Positions 33,275 to 44,483 of a DNA stretch of 64,000 nt are shown here, one piece after another. Position numbers and translations under genes: made by a program. Numbering within the stretch: position 1 is the stretch's first letter; every line of letters starts with the position of its first letter. Origin of the DNA: Ascochyta rabiei (lineage: Eukaryota; Ascomycota; Dothideomycetes; Pleosporales; Didymellaceae); assembly GCF_004011695.2 (NCBI RefSeq), contig NC_082408.1:543501-607500 (forward strand), given 5' to 3'. A model generated the notes under the pieces. The model saw only the letters and a list, made by a program, of their open reading frames with translations. It searched no databases and was not told the DNA's origin.

Positions 33275-33887
33275 TCAAGCTCGCAGACCGCTTCCCCGTT
33301 CTTTGCAGTGCTGATGCATGGTGCTGTTTAAAATCTCTCTGACGATTCCTTTTGGGTCGTCGTATCCGAGGTGTCTGGCAAGCACCCTATAGCACGCTTC
33401 GTGGAACGGAAAGATGAGATCGCCAATGCTGAACTTCACAGCGGCATAACCAATCATACTCGTCCGCTCTTATGTTAGTGGGATTGTTTCCAGTCTTCCT
33501 AATTCCGAAACAACCATAGTCGTTGTACCCCATGCCGGAAACAAAACCCTTTGTGACGCCGGCGTTGTAGCCAAGAGTCCTACACTGTTTGAGCCATATA
33601 GTGTCATTCAGGGTCACTAATCTTGCGTCCTATGATGTCTCTTCATCTTCTTCATACATACAGCGGTCTTGTCTCGTGCCATAGTGGAGACTAGAGTCTG
33701 CAAAATTATCGGATGTGGCGTCGTCATTATCGTGGTTGCGGCCATAAGCGATGGCTCCGGTAGTTTCTATGTCGGTGCCTCCCTTGGACATTTGTGTGGT
33801 GGCATCGACATCGATAACTCCAACCCCATCCCTAAAATTGCCGATTTCGAGCCTCCGTTTCAACAATCCGCCCTTCTTCTCCAGCAA
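33275..33887 (-). pseudogene. Disrupted gene of unknown fungal family
   Basis: On the minus strand a coding trace can be followed for about 200 codons: LLEKKGGLLKRRLE near 33880, then an in-frame TAG (near 33630) inside an otherwise continuous stretch leading to LNDTIWLKQCRTLGYNAGVT and GMGYNDYGCF, then a frameshift near 33455 into GYAAVKFSIGDLIFPFHEA and VLARHLGYDDPK. The protein-like quality across the stop and the shift argues for a recently broken gene. The family resembles unnamed fungal proteins with a conserved Trp-Leu-x2-Cys-Arg-x-LGYNA motif; I cannot give it a function. Confidence 0.65.
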
Positions 33888-34491
33888 TGATATCTCCTTC
33901 CTCGCCAGTGCATCGGTTGTGTTATTGCCTGCTCTTACTTGTTGGGACCCTAGGGGTCCTTGGCAGAGCGCCGAGCAGCTGTCCCGGAAGTAGTCGATTG
34001 AACTCCTCGTGATAAGTGAATCTAGATGAATGAGAATGGAAGTAGAGCCTCAAGCGGAGAACAGACGGTGAAGAGAGATGGAAGGGGAGATGAAACCAAA
34101 CAGTGTGGCGCCCTTTGCATGGATTTGGGTGTACGAAGTGTGTAAATGAAGCATGTTGAGATCTTTTCTGCGCTCATTACCTTGGGCATTCTACCTAACT
34201 GTACGTAAACTTTTGTTGAAAGCAAGAAATCGCAGACTCCAGATGTGTCGCTTTGGGCTTGTATGCAGTCGCTGTCGGATTTCAAAGAAGCATGTAGCGG
34301 TCAAGACAAAGTGCATGTTGAGAAGCATGTATGGCAGCTTCGCATGGGGGTCTGCAGTGTCGTCGTGCTCTTGTTGTAGGGTCTGTTCAATACTGGACAG
34401 CCTGCTGTTGAGGGTAAGCTGCAGTCCCAATAAACGCTTGATTATAACATGCCGTAGAAACAAAAAACGACCAAGCCCATATTGACAAAAT
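33888..34491. other. Intergenic region
   Basis: No supported gene. It could include the eroded 5' end of the preceding pseudogene, since helix-like codons (DALARKEISLLEKK) continue a short way upstream of 33887. Confidence 0.5.
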
Positions 34492-36596
34492 CTACGAATG
34501 CGCGTCGTGGAACTCGTCCTCCTCATGTGTCTCACTGTCCTTTCGCCTCAGCTTATCGTCTCGTGTTGGTTCGGACGCTGGGTTGGAGTGCAAGAGTTTG
34601 CTTGGTGGGTTTGTTTCGGTTGTCTGACTTTGCGCAGGTGGTGGTGGGTATGCCGAGTCGGCCTGGTAGGGGCTGAAGCTGATGGGCTCATAACCGTTGC
34701 TTGTTTCTGCTTGCGGTGCTGACTTGTTCAGGTCTACACCCGCGAGCTGCTGCTGCACCTGCTGCACCTGTGGTTCCTGTTGCACAGGCTCTCGCGTCGG
34801 TTGTTGCTGCTGTTGTGGCGGCAGAGCAGCGGTTTCTGCATGTACGGGCTGTTGCTCAACTACGGGTTGCTGGTGTGCCGGAGCCTGCTGAACGCTGTTG
34901 TTCCTCTGGGGAATGCTGAACTGCTTATCCGGCTTCTGGCCTGGTAGAATGCTGTGGATCTGGAGAATTTGCTTCACCTGCTCTTCTGGTGTCTGGCCGT
35001 CACTATTTTCGTCAGCATCTTGTTATATAAAGACAGAGGGGCCATAACTCACATCCTTGAGTTGAGGATCCAATCGAGATCCTCTTCTCCTTCTTCGGGT
35101 CCACCCGGCCCACCTTTGACAGCGCGGAAAAGCTGAGGGTGCCAATCGATGTTATCGTTGTTTCTCGCCGCCGTTTCCTCTCTTTGCCTGTCCTCAATCT
35201 TGGCTTTCGCAGTGGTGGCGGTCTCTTGGTCTCTGCGCTTTACAGCCTCGGTGACGTCATGCCAAAGTCGCTGTGACTCGCGCTCGTCCTGCTCTTCCAG
35301 TGGTCGTGCTTTCGGTGGGGTGTGCCGTGTTTTCAAGGCATCAAAGAAGAGCTCCTTCTTGCCAGTCTACGTCGTGTTAGCCAATTACGAGTCAAATCCC
35401 GAGTATCACGTACCGTCAAGTCCTTGATGTACATATCCTCATTCCATGAACCCGACAGCTCGAAAAGGTTCTTGCCCGACTTATCCTTGATATACCCACC
35501 AATGGCATTGTAGCCACCGCTGAAGTAGCCCTTCGTTTTGAACTCGATATCTGCCACCATGCCGGTCTCAGGACATCGCACATAGGCGTGGTCTCCCAGC
35601 TCATATTTCATGGTGCCGAACAGTATCCCGCGTACGTAGATATTCGGCTGTGTGACGAAGCTGGGGCTGTTAGCTACTGTGACCGGACTGGTCTGGTGAC
35701 CACCTACAAGCGCTCGCCCGTGTTCAAAAACCTCAGCACAGCAATGCCCTCCATCATACTCGCCGCGGAGTTGCCAAGAAACTTACTTCTTGGCTTCAGT
35801 GTGCCATCAATCCGAATGTTGTGCTCGGGCGCCATGAAGAAGTAGCTGGACTTTGGCGGGTGATGCGACGTCTGCTCGGAAATGTAGTAGCCTTTGGTGC
35901 CGTCAGGGTAGTCCCAGTAGCCAGTGAAGATTTCGCCGAGGATGGGATTGAGTGGCTTCTTGACGCCCCTGCCATACTATCAGTTACTGCCTTTCGCCAA
36001 GTTTGGAGGATTGAGGGTCGCATACGGCGGTTTGATGTGCCACCCGCTGAGGTAGAACTTGGTCACTGCTACGAAGCGCTGGACAGGATCGTCAATCTTG
36101 GTCAGCGGAAGGAGCGTCTCGGGGTGGGCCATGAAGCTGTGCGGCTGTCAGCACCCATGTGAACCGCAGTGACAGCAGAACCGCTCATCTTACTTTGTGA
36201 TACGCTCCAGCATCGACCGTGGCTCGAGGATGAAGGTAGGCAGCGTGACTCGACTCAGGTCGGCTCCGGGGCGCAGTTGTGATATGATGTGCGAGAGCAC
36301 TGCGATGCAATGTCATGTCAGCCAGCTATTCTTGCGTGTGCTGCTCTTCCCAGGCGCTGTTCTGACGTACTGCTGCCCTGCTCTGCGTCGACGACCGTCT
36401 CGTCCTCTCTCGTAACTTGATCGCCCCGTGATTCGTCGACGGAGGATCGCGCGCTGCCTGCGTGTTCGCGAGAGTCACAAGTTAGCCTTTATGTTTTCCC
36501 ACAAGCAGATCCTGAAGATCCGTATAGCTGGTGCAAAGGCAGTGACGCACCTGTCAGCGAGTTCTTGCGCCGGTGGACTCCTGGTAGATGCGGCAT
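34492..36596 (-). CDS. Oxysterol-binding protein (OSBP/ORP, Osh-type lipid-transfer protein)
   Basis: A 560-residue protein from eight exons: 36551-36596, 36371-36457, 36194-36299, 36026-36136, 35708-35968, 35414-35660, 35053-35366 and 34492-35002. All introns (47-93 nt) are GT-AG and every junction restores the frame. ORP-family features in order: [20 protein letters not shown] and the lid-like N-terminus; [27 protein letters not shown]; the signature EQTSHHPP, which binds phosphoinositide phosphate groups; [16 protein letters not shown]; and [13 protein letters not shown]. There is no PH or ankyrin domain, so it is a short Osh4-like core. It adds a C-terminal Gln/Pro-rich tail of about 130 residues absent from Osh4. 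Likely role: sterol/PI4P exchange between ER and other membranes. Confidence 0.94.
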
Positions 36597-37108
36597 GGTG
36601 GGCACACCGAATGCTGGGCGTTGCTATGGAATACGATAGGCTTCGGATTCGCAGAGATTCGACAGGCGTGGAGGTAGACGGCCGAGCAGCCGGTGAGGTA
36701 CAAACAAGTCTTGCAGCTGTGACGCGGTTCGTGATGACGATGGCGCTGCTAGACAAAAATTAGTGACCCCGCAGTATTGGTTGTTTGCTGGACAGCTTGA
36801 CAACAACAACAATAACACAGAGGAGCCACGTCAGGACGATATAAACGGCGACTCTGGGCAGCGTGAGGCAGGTTCTGAAGAAGATTCGAGATACCTCCTG
36901 TACTCGAGCGCCAGCTACTAATCAGCGATCCGTCACGAGGCGGTGCCCGGAATCAGAGGCAGGGTTCTGGCATCACCCGCCCCGCGCCATGCCGGGCGTT
37001 CGTACAAGCAGCCCGCATGGCGTACGCAATACTCTGCCCAACGACAAGACTCGGAACACACACGCCCTCTGGTCCGACAGGCCTGACTGCAGGTGCAAAT
37101 GATCCTTT
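36597..37108. other. Intergenic region
   Basis: Promoter of the OSBP gene and 3' flank of the nicotinamidase gene. No gene seen. Confidence 0.5.
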
Positions 37109-37867
37109 TTATTCATGCTTAGCCTGCGTCTGTGCAAGCTCCTTAATCCTCTGTATCTGCGCATCATCCCTTCCAATGACCTTGACACCAGCCTCTTCAT
37201 AGCCTCTGTAGACTTCCTCCATTGATGACGGATCGACTGCCTTGGTAGCCTCACCAACCACCCACGTCTGGAAGCCGTTCTTCTGCGCATCGAGCGCTGT
37301 AAACCGCACGCAGTAGTCGGCCGCCAGACCCACCACGTAGACGTCCGTGATGCCTGCCTTGCGCAGCCTGTCTGCCAGGCCACTCTGAGCGCATGGACTG
37401 GGAAACGGGTCTGCAAATGCCGAGTACATCTCCACGCGCTTGTCCTGACCCTTCTCTACAATGCAATCCACGCGGTTGACATGGAGCTCTGGCAGCAGCT
37501 CTGCGCCCTTGGTACCTTGCACACAGTGGTCAGGCCACAGCTGTGTCTCATGCGTCTCATCGGAGTTGAGTGGGTTCTTGATGGTGATTTTGGACACAAA
37601 GGGCTGGTTGTTGGGCGCAGGGTGGTTCGAGGCGAAGGAGATGTGGTCCTGGGGATGGAAGTCTTTGGTTGCGACTCGCAGGGCAAAGGGAAAGGCCAAC
37701 AGCTCGTTGATAGCAGGCACAATGTCGCGACCACCTGTGACTGCCAGTGCGCCGTTCTGCTCGATTAGCATGGCGCTTGCAGCGTTCACAATCATCTTCG
37801 GTCTACTCACTGGAGGACAGAAGTCTTCCTGCACGTCTACGACTACCAGTGCCGGCTTAAACGACAT
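37109..37867 (-). CDS. PNC1: Nicotinamidase (isochorismatase-fold)
   Basis: Protein of 234 residues from exons 37811-37867 and 37109-37756. The 54-nt intron (37757-37810, GTGAGT donor, GAGCAG acceptor) is in frame, so read-through would insert 18 residues; splicing gives the family-typical DFCPP-NGALAVTGG. It hydrolyses nicotinamide to nicotinic acid and ammonia in the NAD salvage pathway. Catalytic residues are visible: Asp in VDVQEDF, Lys in VEKG and the nucleophile Cys in LAADYCVRF. The metal-binding Asp-x-His lies in KDFHPQDHISF. It is divergent from COX4 with 409 bp between starts. In yeast PNC1 limits sirtuin inhibition by nicotinamide; that is family knowledge, not seen here. Confidence 0.95.
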   Translation of the reverse strand: MSFKPALVVVDVQEDFCPPVSRPKMIVNAASAMLIEQNGALAVTGGRDIVPAINELLAFPFALRVATKDFHPQDHISFASNHPAPNNQPFVSKITIKNPLNSDETHETQLWPDHCVQGTKGAELLPELHVNRVDCIVEKGQDKRVEMYSAFADPFPSPCAQSGLADRLRKAGITDVYVVGLAADYCVRFTALDAQKNGFQTWVVGEATKAVDPSSMEEVYRGYEEAGVKVIGRDDAQIQRIKELAQTQAKHE

Positions 37868-38276
37868 GGTGTCTTTGCTTGGTGGATGTCAGTGTAAGTG
37901 TGTGTGTGAGTGGAGAGGCTTTGGTGGCTATCTATGACAGCTGCATCAGGTAGTAGTGAGAGCGTAGATGATGTGACGACGTGGTGGTTAGCAGGCATCA
38001 CCAACACGCCTAAGAGACGCCAGCAAGGGCATGAAGACACGACTCCAAGATGGCCTGTACAGGGCAGATACCAGGTCAGGCACCGGAAATGCAGCTCCAG
38101 CGAGTGGTGGGCGCGGTGCAGGGCTGAAGGCCGACAGGCGGGCGACGAGCACGACCCGCAATGCCAAGCTCGAGCTCTTCGATCATGCGAGTCCAACGTC
38201 AATTCCACGCTCCTCCCCAAGCTCGACCGCCGACCGCCCACGCCCACCTCTCCACTCCACCCCAATTGCTCGCGCC
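37868..38276. promoter_or_regulatory. Bidirectional promoter, PNC1 and COX4
   Basis: 409 bp between divergent ATGs. The PNC1 side has GT-rich repeats (agtgtaagtgtgtgtgtgagtg), and the COX4 side is CA/CCCA-rich immediately upstream of its start. No clear TATA box. Confidence 0.5.
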
Positions 38277-39205
38277 ATGTTCCTCCAGCGCTCTGCCATT
38301 GCCGCCGCCAGGCGCGCGGCCCCCGCCGCCCTCGCCCGCCGCACCTTCACCACCACCTTTGTGCGCCGTAGGGACCCCCCCAGCAGCCGTCGTACGACGA
38401 ACCATTGACTCGATTGCAGGCGACGCCAAACCCGAGGCCACCCACGAGAAGGAGGCTGGCCACTCCGCCAACGCCCCCAGCGTCCTCGAGGGCTTCAAGA
38501 AGCTCGAGCGTACGTGACGCGCCCACCAGCTTTTCCCGCTGCCAGCCCTCCCCCCACGGAGCTGCCACACGCATCATCGCAGGCCCCATTGCTGATGCGC
38601 ACCACAGACATCAAGAGCACCGAGGACCTGCTCCCCCCCGGTGCCCAGCCCGGTACCGTCCCCACCGACGCCGAGCAGTCGACCGGTCTCGAGCGTCTCG
38701 AGATTCTCGGAAAGATGCAGGGCGTCGACATCTTCGACATGAGGCCCCTTGACGCCAGCCGTCTCGGTATGTCCTGGAAATCAGCCTGACGGCAGGACGA
38801 CGACTGACCAGAACAGGCACCCCAGAGGACCCCATCGTCGTCAACTCTGCCGGTAACGAGCAGTACGTCGGTTGCACCGGCTATCCCGTCGACTCCCACG
38901 GCGTACTGTGGATCACCGTAAGACACTGCAAACAGCACTGCTAGAAGCCGGGCATGACTAACGCGCCACAGCTCACCCGCGACGAGCCCCAGTCCCGCTG
39001 CATGGAGTGCGGATCCACCTACAAGATGCACTACGTCGGCCCTGCCGAGGACCCCCACTCGCACGACCACGGCCACGACCACCACGGTGCGCCTCTCCCT
39101 CTTAGTTTGAGCCAGGGGCAATTGACTGACGGTGCCACAGAAAACCCCTACCCCAGGCCGAAGAACATGGCCGACTTCCTCAAGCCCGAGTACCTGCACG
39201 TCTAA
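38277..39205 (+). CDS. COX4: Cytochrome c oxidase subunit IV (COX4; mammalian COX5B homologue)
   Basis: Protein of 206 residues from six exons: 38277-38367, 38420-38509, 38608-38766, 38817-38917, 38972-39086 and 39141-39205. Introns are 50-98 nt with clean ends. The N-terminus (SAIAAARRAAPAALARR) is a mitochondrial presequence. The mature part shows GKMQGVDIFDMRPLDASRLGT, then the zinc site of this subunit: Cys in YVGCTGYP and the pair in RCMECGSTY. A His-rich insert (HSHDHGHDHH) lies near the C-terminus. It is a nuclear-encoded structural subunit of respiratory complex IV on the matrix side. Convergent with Cgi121, stops 185 bp apart. Confidence 0.96.
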
Positions 39206-39390
39206 GCTTGGATTCATTCGATAGAGTTGGCCCTTGTATCTATACGGTCCATGTAGCATAGCTGGTGTGGGAAGGTGATTCTAGACACTGAAAATCTCTT
39301 TTGTCTTGACTGTGTCCCATGCTTGCTATGTTCTGTTCGACGTCACACGTCCTACTTCCTTTCCACCGAGGCAGCTAAGAAGGTCCCCCT

Positions 39391-40524
39391 TCACGACCCC
39401 TTCAGTGCAATCGCGCCCAGCACCACACTCTCCAAATCCCCTCTATCGTCTTTCATCCCCTTGCTCCCCCCCTTTGCACACGCAATCTTATACACCTTCT
39501 TCACCCTATGCACTTCCGCAAACTGTCCCAATCCCTCCCCCAGCTCCCCAACCTGCACGCTCTCCCCCTCGACCACTTGTCCCAAGTGCGCCGCCACGCT
39601 GTCCCGCGTCACGCGCTCATCTGCGCTCCCGTCGGCGCGAAGCGGCAGCTTGACGCAGACCAACGACGTGGTGTCGGGAGCGATGCCGAAGGTCTTGTAG
39701 GATGCGCCGATGTTGTTGTTGGGCGAGAGGCGGAAGACGAGCTCGCTGTGTGGAGTGCGGGTTTTTTGCGTGTGCGTTGCGAAGGCGTGCAGCGCGTGGA
39801 AGGTGGCGGTTAGGAGGTGCAGAGGGGTGAGGATCTGGAAGGGTTAGTGGGTGGGGTGAGATTGTGAAGGGAGCTGTGCGTCAAGTGAAGTGGAGATGAG
39901 GGCAGAGTATAGTCCGAGTCTAGGCTGGGTTGGGGAGGTGTCATTTGGGGGGGGGGGGGGGGGGGCTTGAATGATGCTAGACTGCTGGATGCTTACGCAA
40001 GCAGTCCAATACATTCATTAGGCAGTGGCATGCACGGATGAGGTGCTTCCGGTGGTACTGCAGTGCCAAGATGGGATATCTAAGGACAGTGTGACTTAGA
40101 ACCGCCGCCCAATTCTGATCCGTGCAAGACATGGATGTGATGATTGTAGATCACAGCCGCGTGATGCCCACAATCGTCCAACAGCGAGCTGGCAACGTTG
40201 ATCCAAGGCGCACGCCAGGTAGATAGAATTCAAAGTTTGCCGGATAAGATCAATAGGGCGGACACCAGCCAAGAAACAGGGCGAGATACTGTGGTATAAA
40301 GTATCCAAGGTCCAAGGAGATGAAACAAGTACGAGGAGAAAGTGTGACGAGACGTGCGCGTGCGGACTCACCATGGCAGCATCGAGAAATGCATAGTCGA
40401 ACGCTGGATTGGCCGCCAGCAGCTGGCTCCTCAGAAAGTCGGCGTTCTTGACGTCTTTGAACAGGGCAACTTGCACGGGGTAGGCCTCGTAATGCGGCAG
40501 CGTAAAGGTGCGTACAGCAGCCAT
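39391..40524 (-). CDS. CGI121: EKC/KEOPS complex subunit Cgi121 (TPRKB-like)
   Basis: Protein of 198 residues from exons 40372-40524 and 39391-39834. Exon 1 gives the family start MAAVRTFTLPHYEAYPVQVA, LFKDVKN, FDYAFLDAAM; exon 2 continues ILTPLHLLTATFHAL, then SELVFRLSPNNNIGASYKTFGI. Cgi121 binds the kinase Bud32 and tRNA in the KEOPS complex that makes the N6-threonylcarbamoyl adenosine of ANN-decoding tRNAs, and in yeast also affects telomeres. The single intron (39835-40371) is 537 nt, far longer than any other here, and contains a 19-base G run. Its 3' end (CACTAACCCTTCCAG) is a standard branch site and acceptor. Confidence 0.92.
39947..39965 (+). repeat. G19 homopolymer in the CGI121 intron
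   Basis: Nineteen consecutive G on the plus strand, C19 in the pre-mRNA. Length may be uncertain if the assembly used error-prone reads. Confidence 0.85.
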
Positions 40525-41271
40525 GGTACCAGATGCGGGCTGGTGTGCAGCGTGAAGTCTCGCTGGGTCGTAGTCCTAACTCTTTTCCTAGTTTGCGCGA
40601 TGCCGATTCCACTCCGTCTCTTTCTGTGCCTTAGTTCTGGCGGGAGGTGGTGCTCAGCGTTGAGGTGGCCCTAGTTGCCGAGATGCACCGTGGGTCGAGA
40701 AGCGTGTCGATCAGGGTGCTGGCCTTTTGGACGAGTGTTGATCGAGCCGGCCGCTTTGGGCTGAAGCGGGGTGTAGTTCAACTGCATGTGGCTTGGCAAG
40801 GCCTCGTTAGGAATGCTGCGGCATCGGGGCCAGGTGCCGCCGGTGCATGCAGCGAATCAAGAACAAGGCGACCGGCGATCCGAAGCCAAGGTGCACGCTT
40901 GCCGGCATGTCAAAGATGAAGCGCTGACTGGTGTTGGTGCTCCAAGGCTCGCAGAAAGCGTCGGCCGGGCGTCGAGTGGCGCATGGACTGCAGACCGTGG
41001 ACTGCAATCACGGGAGTTGATCTGCGTGTCCCTTCGCCGGGCAGCTCATGCTTCTTCGTCGACCCTGGGAAAACACGCAGTCTCTCAGTTTCTTCCCGCT
41101 ACCGTGGTGGCCAGACAGACACACGCTCTTCTCTCTCAGGGCAGTTGTTCACACAGTCGGTGTATAGACGAGGTCATGACTTTATGCGTCTCGTAACCAC
41201 ACACGGGCCAGTCAGCATCCGCGTTGCTCGCGCGTGAGGCGCATTCGGAAGATACCGCACTCGCATCCATC
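40525..41271. other. Intergenic, divergent promoter region
   Basis: Between divergent CGI121 and the Zn2Cys6 gene. Short open frames only; no gene supported. Confidence 0.5.
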
Positions 41272-41478
41272 ATGGCATCTGGAGCGAAGCGCATGTCTGA
41301 CGACGATGCAACGCTCGCCAACACTAGCAAGATCCAGCGCATTGAGCACGGCATTCCGCAGACAACGAGCCTGCACCTGCGCCTAGCCAACAGCAGCAGC
41401 AGCAACAGCAACAGCCAAAGTAACAGCCAAAGTAACAGCCAAAGTCAAAGCCAAAGCAACAGCAACAACAACAACAGC

Positions 41479-41542
<64 letters not shown>

Positions 41543-41577
41543 GCAACAGCAATAGCAACAGCAACAGCAACAACAAT

Positions 41578-41650
<73 letters not shown>

Positions 41651-44483
41651 ACAACGGCGACTTCTCAGGCTCGGTCAAGCGGAGGCTCGCCGACTCGAAG
41701 CGGACGGGGCAGGCGTGCGACCGATGTAAGGTGCGTTCAACTTCCGCCCAGTGGCAGTGTGCGCTCGCAGTGGCGCGGAGGGCGCCGTCATGTCTGCGCG
41801 ACAGGCTCGGCAGCGATGCGCACCGTCAACGCTGCCATCTGATGGCCATGTTGCGCGCGCGCGTCGCATTCTGGCAGACCGAGGCTCAGGCCCACCGCGA
41901 CTGCGAATGCGATTGCGAGCACCACCACCACCGCCACCACTCATGCTGACCCTTTCTAGGTTCGCAAGATCCGCTGCGATGGCCGTCCTGAAGGCTGCAC
42001 GCCCTGCGAGCAGAACCGCACGCAATGCCGCACCACCGACCGCATCACCGGCAAAGCCACCGTGCGCGGCCATGCAGAAGCCATGGAGAGCGAGAACGCG
42101 TACCTGCGCGCCCACCTCGCTGACCTGCAGGCACAGCTGAAGGAACTGGGTGTTGAGCCGCGTTCACCGCCCACCTACCCCAACATGCCATGGCCGTCGT
42201 CTGCTTCACCTGGCGACGCTTCAGACTGGGCGCACACCCAACGACGGCCGAGCGCATCTCCCAAGCCTGGCTATGCCCCTGCTGGCGACAGGACCGACTC
42301 TCGCTTGCTGCCGCAGTTCAAGTACGGCTCCATTGGCGATAACTACCTTGGCGTGGCCTCCGGGGACTCGTTGCTCAGTCACATAAGGGGGACCTCGCTC
42401 TCCGTTTTTGGCACTGAAATCGACATCACAGACTTTGTGGAGGAGGGCAACGAGTACCTGAACTCACCCTTCTCATACCAAACGCTATTGTGTATTTGTG
42501 TTGGTAGGCAGCACGTCGAGCCTGCGATACTGCCACCGTATGAGGCTCTCAAGGAATGGGCGACATGGTACCTGCGCTCGCTGAACCCCTACACCATGCT
42601 TGTCCACAAACCTGCCTTTATGGATCTAATATGGAGATTCGGCAAAGACCCCAACTTCACACCCACACCGCCCGAGATGGTCATGGTCCACATGATGCTG
42701 GCAACCATAAAGTACCAGATAGCAGCACGCAATAGCCAGCAAAGCTCGCTCATGGACGAGTCACACGCGCACTACCTGTATGCTTGCAGCTTCTACAAGG
42801 ACCTCCTCCTTGGACAACACGAGCTTGCAGAAGTCCAAGCCCTGGCCATGATCTGTCACCACCTTCGCAACTTCCCCAAGCCCGGCGCTGCGTGGATCAT
42901 GACGTCTCTTACCTACCTACTGGCGCTGGAGCGCGGTCTGCATCGATCGGTGAAGAACTGGTCAGACGTAGCATCGAAACTGAGTAAGCTCGAAATCGAG
43001 ATGAGAAAGCGCATCTTCTGGACCATGAACGCCTTGCAGGTAAACCTCGCTGGGAAACTGGGTAGGCCTATGCTGACCAGCAACGATGACATCGACGTCG
43101 AATTTCCCGAGCCGATGAACGACTGCTTGCCGGGCGAGGAGGCGAAACTGAGCCCGTTCCACCAATGTTCGTTCCAAGTGGGCATACAGATTGCAAAGTA
43201 CACCGTCTGGGAATTGGATCTTTACAAGACCATCTACGCCATACGGTACACACCACGCTCGTATGTGGAGTCTTTGAAACGACTCGAAGCCGGCATTCAG
43301 CAGTGGAAAGAGGAGCTACCTTATGAGCTACGAGACTCGTCTCGTGCTCTGCAAGACGACCGCATTTTCGCACTGTACCTTGAGTACTGGTTTCAGGAGT
43401 ATCAGCTCTTGCTCCATCACCCTGCAGTGTGCAGGTCTGTCGACCCAACAATACTTTCATCCAACTTGGACAAATGCATGGAGGCATCGGAGAAGATGCT
43501 GCACAACTGCACCGAGATGATGCACAAGAAGAGTCTGGACATTGTCTGGATCAATACTGTGGTATACATCGCTGCTATCTTCACTACCTTGTTCATCTCG
43601 TCCATGCGGAAAGAGCATCTCTCGCCTGTCAATATGACAAGGCTGAAGGGAGACATGAGTATATGGATCAACATACTTGGCGAGTGCAGTCAACTATCGG
43701 GTGAGTGAGAGCAAATGATCAGAGCTGAAGAGCACGCTAACGTCCGGCATAGGCACAGAAGACAAGATGAAGAAAGCGATATCCAAGATTGTAGATCAAG
43801 CGTTGGACAACATAAACGAGAACATTGTCAAACGGACTGCGACTGAGTCATTGGCTCGAGTGGCCTTGCACACAAAGCAACAGCCCAATCCTCCACCCGC
43901 CGTATACGATGCGAGCGGCTATAATGAGCAGCAATACACTGCGAGTGCCGTTGGTCCGACAGATCCAACGCTTGCCCAAGGGTCCGGGTATCCCAACCTT
44001 TCGGACGGCGGTAATATCGCCATGCCCTACAGTCTTGGCGCCCAGATGCCCGTTGGTCAGCACAACCATGCATATGATCAGCAACCGTACATCAAAGTCG
44101 ACGAAGAGAGCAGCATAAACCCTTCCCATACCGCGGCTTTGGCTGCTGCAGCAGATGGCAACACATCACAAGCCCCGAACAACGCCTACGTATACACACA
44201 ATCCCTCCCACAGGTCACCAACAGCCACCAACCGACATATGTTGCGAACAATTACAGTCCCCAGGACTGGCGGCAGTGGACACAGACTTATATGCAACAA
44301 CAAATAGGCGCGCCAGGCGAGTACCTCAACACGGCGACCACACTCATGGCCTTGGGTGGACGGGACGGTGCGACTGGGCACGGGCAAGACGGCCATGCGC
44401 ATGCTGACCAATCGCATCTGGGGCATTTCCACTGGCCTGGCGTAGCGTTCCCCGGAGCGGCGAATGGGGCTCCACATCATTAG
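41272..44483 (+). CDS. Zn2Cys6 fungal-specific transcription factor with long Ser/Asn tract
   Basis: Protein of 976 residues from exons 41272-41730, 41960-43700 and 43753-44483 (introns 229 and 52 nt). An N-terminal low-complexity tract at residues 40-128 is almost all Ser, Asn and Gln. The zinc cluster follows at about 147-175: C-x2-C-x6-C-x6-C-x2-C-x6-C (CDRCK, split by intron 1, then VRKIRCDG). A short coiled coil (ENAYLRAHLADLQAQLKEL) then mediates likely dimerisation. The middle-homology fungal TF domain spans about 290-600, with YLRSLNPYTMLVHKPAF and KRIFWTMNALQ. The C-terminal 230 residues are Gln/Asn/Pro-rich, a probable activation region. It binds DNA in the nucleus; the regulon is unknown. 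Confidence 0.93.
41389..41654 (+). repeat. Coding trinucleotide repeat (AAC/AGC)
   Basis: About 89 near-perfect AAC and AGC codons within the transcription factor, giving (Ser/Asn)n. The other plus frames read Gln or Thr/Ala-type repeats and the minus strand poly-Leu, so several frames stay open; those are artefacts of the repeat. Repeat length is likely to vary between strains. Confidence 0.9.

Noticed and set aside
41445..41678. Minus-strand poly-leucine frame
   Set aside because: Pure artefact of the AAC/AGC coding repeat on the other strand.
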